From: Macrophomina tecta | Taxonomy: Eukaryota; Ascomycota; Dothideomycetes; Botryosphaeriales; Botryosphaeriaceae | Assembly: GCA_024180945.1 (NCBI GenBank) | Contig: JAKSGN010000005.1 | Coordinates: 4,116,192-4,180,191 of the forward strand | Length of the DNA stretch: 64,000 bases | Reading direction: 5' to 3' | Part shown: piece by piece, positions 62,097-64,000 of the stretch | Numbering within the stretch: the stretch's first letter is position 1 | Layout: each line of letters begins with the position of its first letter | Program-made: the position numbers and the translations under genes | Notes under the pieces: model-generated | Database searches by the model: none | Seen by the model: the letters and a program-made list of their open reading frames with translations, nothing else | What the model was told of the DNA's origin: nothing

Positions 62097-63816
62097 GCTG
62101 ACAAAACAGAGCTCATCCACTTCACGAGAAACGCGAACCAGACCTGCCCGGCAACAGTGACAATGGGTAACTACGAAGTAAAACCAAAGGGTGAAGTAAA
62201 GCTCTTGGGAGTGATCTTTGACCAACAGCTCCGGTGGAGAGCCCACATCCAGAGAGCAGTGAAGCGAGCCACTAAGACCTGTCTAGCCATCGGCAGGCTA
62301 AGACACTTGAGACCGAAACAGATGCGACAGCTTTATCAGGCATGCGTGATTCCCCAAATGGATTATGCTTCTACAGTCTGGCACTCCCCTAAAAGGTGTA
62401 AATGGCAAGTGGCAGTGCTCTCGAGGATTCAACGGATAGCAACAGCAAAGGCCATCTCAGCATTCCGAACTGTAGCAACAGAGACGCTAGACTATGAGAA
62501 CTTCCTCCTGCCAACAAAGTTGCGCCTTCAAACCAGGGCAGCGAGGGTAATCACAAACCTGAGAACACTCCCAGCCTCACACCCATGCAGGAAGCTGGTC
62601 GAAAAGGAGGTCACATCGCTGAGCCCGGCAGCCAGCTCCACGAGCCCTCTGAACGCATTCCTTAAGCAACACGACCCGAAGCAACTAGAGGAAGTGGAGG
62701 TAGTTGATACCTGCCCCCTGCCACCTTGGCAGGCGCACCCAATAGAGAAGATTCAGCTACGGTCGCCTCACACAGAAGACACGCTAGCCTTCAAACAAGA
62801 GCTACAGGAGTCCCCTGCCACAAGAGTATTCGCGGATGCGTCTAAAACAAAAGACCAGCTAGGAGCAGCAGCAGTGATTCTCAACCAAGAGCAGAAAGTC
62901 CAAAGGAAAGCCCAGAAAGGAGTGGGATCTGGTAGATACTACAGCATCACGGCCGCAGAACTCATCGAGATACTACAGCATCACGGCCGCAGAACTCATC
63001 GCCATTAACACCGGGATGGAACTAGCGGCTGTACAACAGCTAGAGGAAGCCAGCCAAGAACCGAGCACCTACACCATCTACAGCGACTCCAAGGCAGCCC
63101 TCCAGGCGCTGGCTAACCCTTACAAACGGAAATCAGGACGGAGCATAGTCAGGTCTATTCTAACAACAGCTCAAGCCCTGAAAGAAAGCCTTCAAATCAC
63201 ATTCACCCTCCAATGGATACCAAGCCACTGCGGGGTCCACGGAAACGAGGAGGCAGACAAGCTGGCCAAGGAAGCGACAAGGCGTCTAAGAGAGCACGAT
63301 CATCAACCACTAGCATCTCTCCTGACCCAAGCTGCTGTAGGAGGAGCGCACAAGCAATGGGCGGCACAATGGACAAGCTCAGAGAAAGGACAGCACCTCC
63401 GCAATATAGACACGGCGCAACCAGGACCCCATGTCCGCCACCTATACGACAAGCTCTCGCGCAGCCAGGCTGGTCTTCTCGCCCAACTACGCACTGGCCA
63501 TTGCTGGCTCAACCAACATCGCAAGCGGATGGGCCGCACCGACAATGAGAAATGTGAATGCGGAGAAGTTGAATCGGTCTCCCACGTCCTCCTCGACTGT
63601 CCACTGCTACAAGAAGGCCGGCGAAAGATGTACGAAGACAGCGGTCTCACAAAGAACAGCTTATCAGCTCTACTTGGCGGCAAGCCCCCAAGAAACACCG
63701 AAACCACTCCGGGAAAGGAACCCAAATGGAAAACATCTGCGACACAGCTACAAGCTGTGCTCAAGTTCGCCAAAGAATCACAGCGGTTTATTAACAGAGA
63801 CGAGCACACAGAGTAG
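62097..63816 (+). pseudogene. LINE6 ORF2 C-terminus: RT end, RNase H, zinc motif; broken by a 34-bp duplication
   Basis: The first frame has VKLLGVIFDQQLRWRAH and PQMDYASTVWHSP (RT thumb), then VFADASKTKDQLGAAAVI, the RNase H start. A 34-bp tandem duplication at 62934-63001 repeats the segment coding SITAAELI and shifts the frame. The second frame continues ELIAINTGMELAA, IYSDSKAALQAL, SHCGVHGNEEADKLAKEA and the zinc motif CECGEVESVSHVLLDC, to TAG at 63816. Apart from the duplication, all RNase H acidic residues are kept. Confidence 0.85.
62934..63001 (+). repeat. 34-bp exact tandem duplication in LINE6
   Basis: Two perfect head-to-tail copies (62934-62967 and 62968-63001), each beginning AGATACTACAGCATCACGG. 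Because 34 is not a multiple of three, it shifts the frame. Confidence 0.9.
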
Positions 63817-63963
63817 AACTCCGCTACACCCCTACAATCCTTACTGCCCGCCCTCCTAACTACCTAATTACTCTCCCAATTTGACACGCACCAATGTATT
63901 ACTAGAGGAACATCTTAATAGTCTGTAGCCTGCATATCGCTTAGGGCGATGGGTCAGGGTAAA

Positions 63964-64000
63964 TGAATTCAACTCAACTCAACTCAACTCAATTCAACTC
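63964..64000 (+). repeat. (TCAAC)n tail of LINE6
   Basis: Pentanucleotide repeats TCAAC with one TCAAT variant, continuing to the window edge. Serves as the LINE 3' tail. Confidence 0.8.

Larger units (their letters stand above)
62097..64000 (+). mobile_element. LINE6: 5'-truncated LINE, running to the window end
   Basis: A plus-strand LINE starts in the RT C-terminus (ADKTELIHFTRN) directly after hAT3 sequence. It has a 3' UTR of about 145 bp and a tail of (TCAAC)n at 63964-64000. The tail type sets it apart from LINE1-5. The final tail length is unknown because the window ends. Confidence 0.85.

Noticed and set aside
1..64000. tRNA, rRNA or CRISPR features
   Set aside because: I looked for B-box (GGTTCGANTCC) sequence and cloverleaf pairs by eye and found none convincing; no rRNA stretches. 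CRISPR is not expected in a fungus and the short repeats seen are microsatellite tails.

Overview
The window is nuclear DNA from a filamentous ascomycete (Pezizomycotina). The evidence is: short introns of 47-149 bp with GTRAGT-like donors and CTAAC/CTGAC branch sites; FunK1-type fungal kinases; Tad/I-like LINEs with CCHC ORF1 proteins; a Ty3/gypsy chromovirus; Fot1/pogo, hAT and MULE DNA transposons; and CpA-to-TpA differences typical of repeat-induced point mutation (RIP). A Dothideomycete-like host is only a guess. This is a repeat island, and only a few segments look like host genes.

Layout. 0-8.2 kb: a tiny one-helix membrane protein gene, a 5'-truncated MULE transposase with one intron, a solo LTR with a 5-bp duplication, a decayed hAT, and a three-exon secreted cysteine-rich EF-hand protein. 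8.2-28.8 kb: a nested stack. LINE1 sits in an LTR fragment. A nearly complete chromovirus (LTR 14059 to LTR 28767) carries a full-length LINE2 in its 5' LTR and a truncated LINE5 in pol. The chromovirus has a textbook -1 frameshift site between gag and pol, and on the opposite strand near its 3' end a two-exon gene for a Zn2Cys6-like coiled-coil protein. 28.8-36.2 kb: MULE and LINE ends, LINE4, a complete hAT with 8-bp target duplication and intact one-intron transposase, a RIP-mutated LINE relic, a possible MITE and an ORF1 relic. 36.3-41.9 kb: a PD-(D/E)XK-like gene that appears cut off by a truncated copia element, then a complete Fot1-like transposon with frame breaks. 41.9-46.3 kb: a conserved low-complexity host gene with one frameshift. 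46.3-55.4 kb: an LTR containing LINE3 (ORF1 whole, ORF2 deleted in frame), a 5'-truncated hAT inserted in a FunK1 pseudogene, and an intact FunK1 gene. 55.7-64 kb: a LINE relic, an F-box/ankyrin gene with one nonsense codon, an ankyrin relic, a hAT cut off by LINE6, and LINE6 running to the window edge.

How it fits together. Most sequence is mobile DNA in layers. Insertion order can be read from nesting: LINEs are younger than the LTRs they interrupt, hAT4 is younger than the FunK1 pseudogene, and the chromovirus 3' LTR abuts a MULE tail. Intact-looking coding units are LINE2 ORF1/ORF2, the hAT2 transposase, gag, the antisense zinc-cluster gene, LINE3 ORF1, FunK1 and the secreted protein. All calls come from reading the sequence by eye; no alignment or database search was run.
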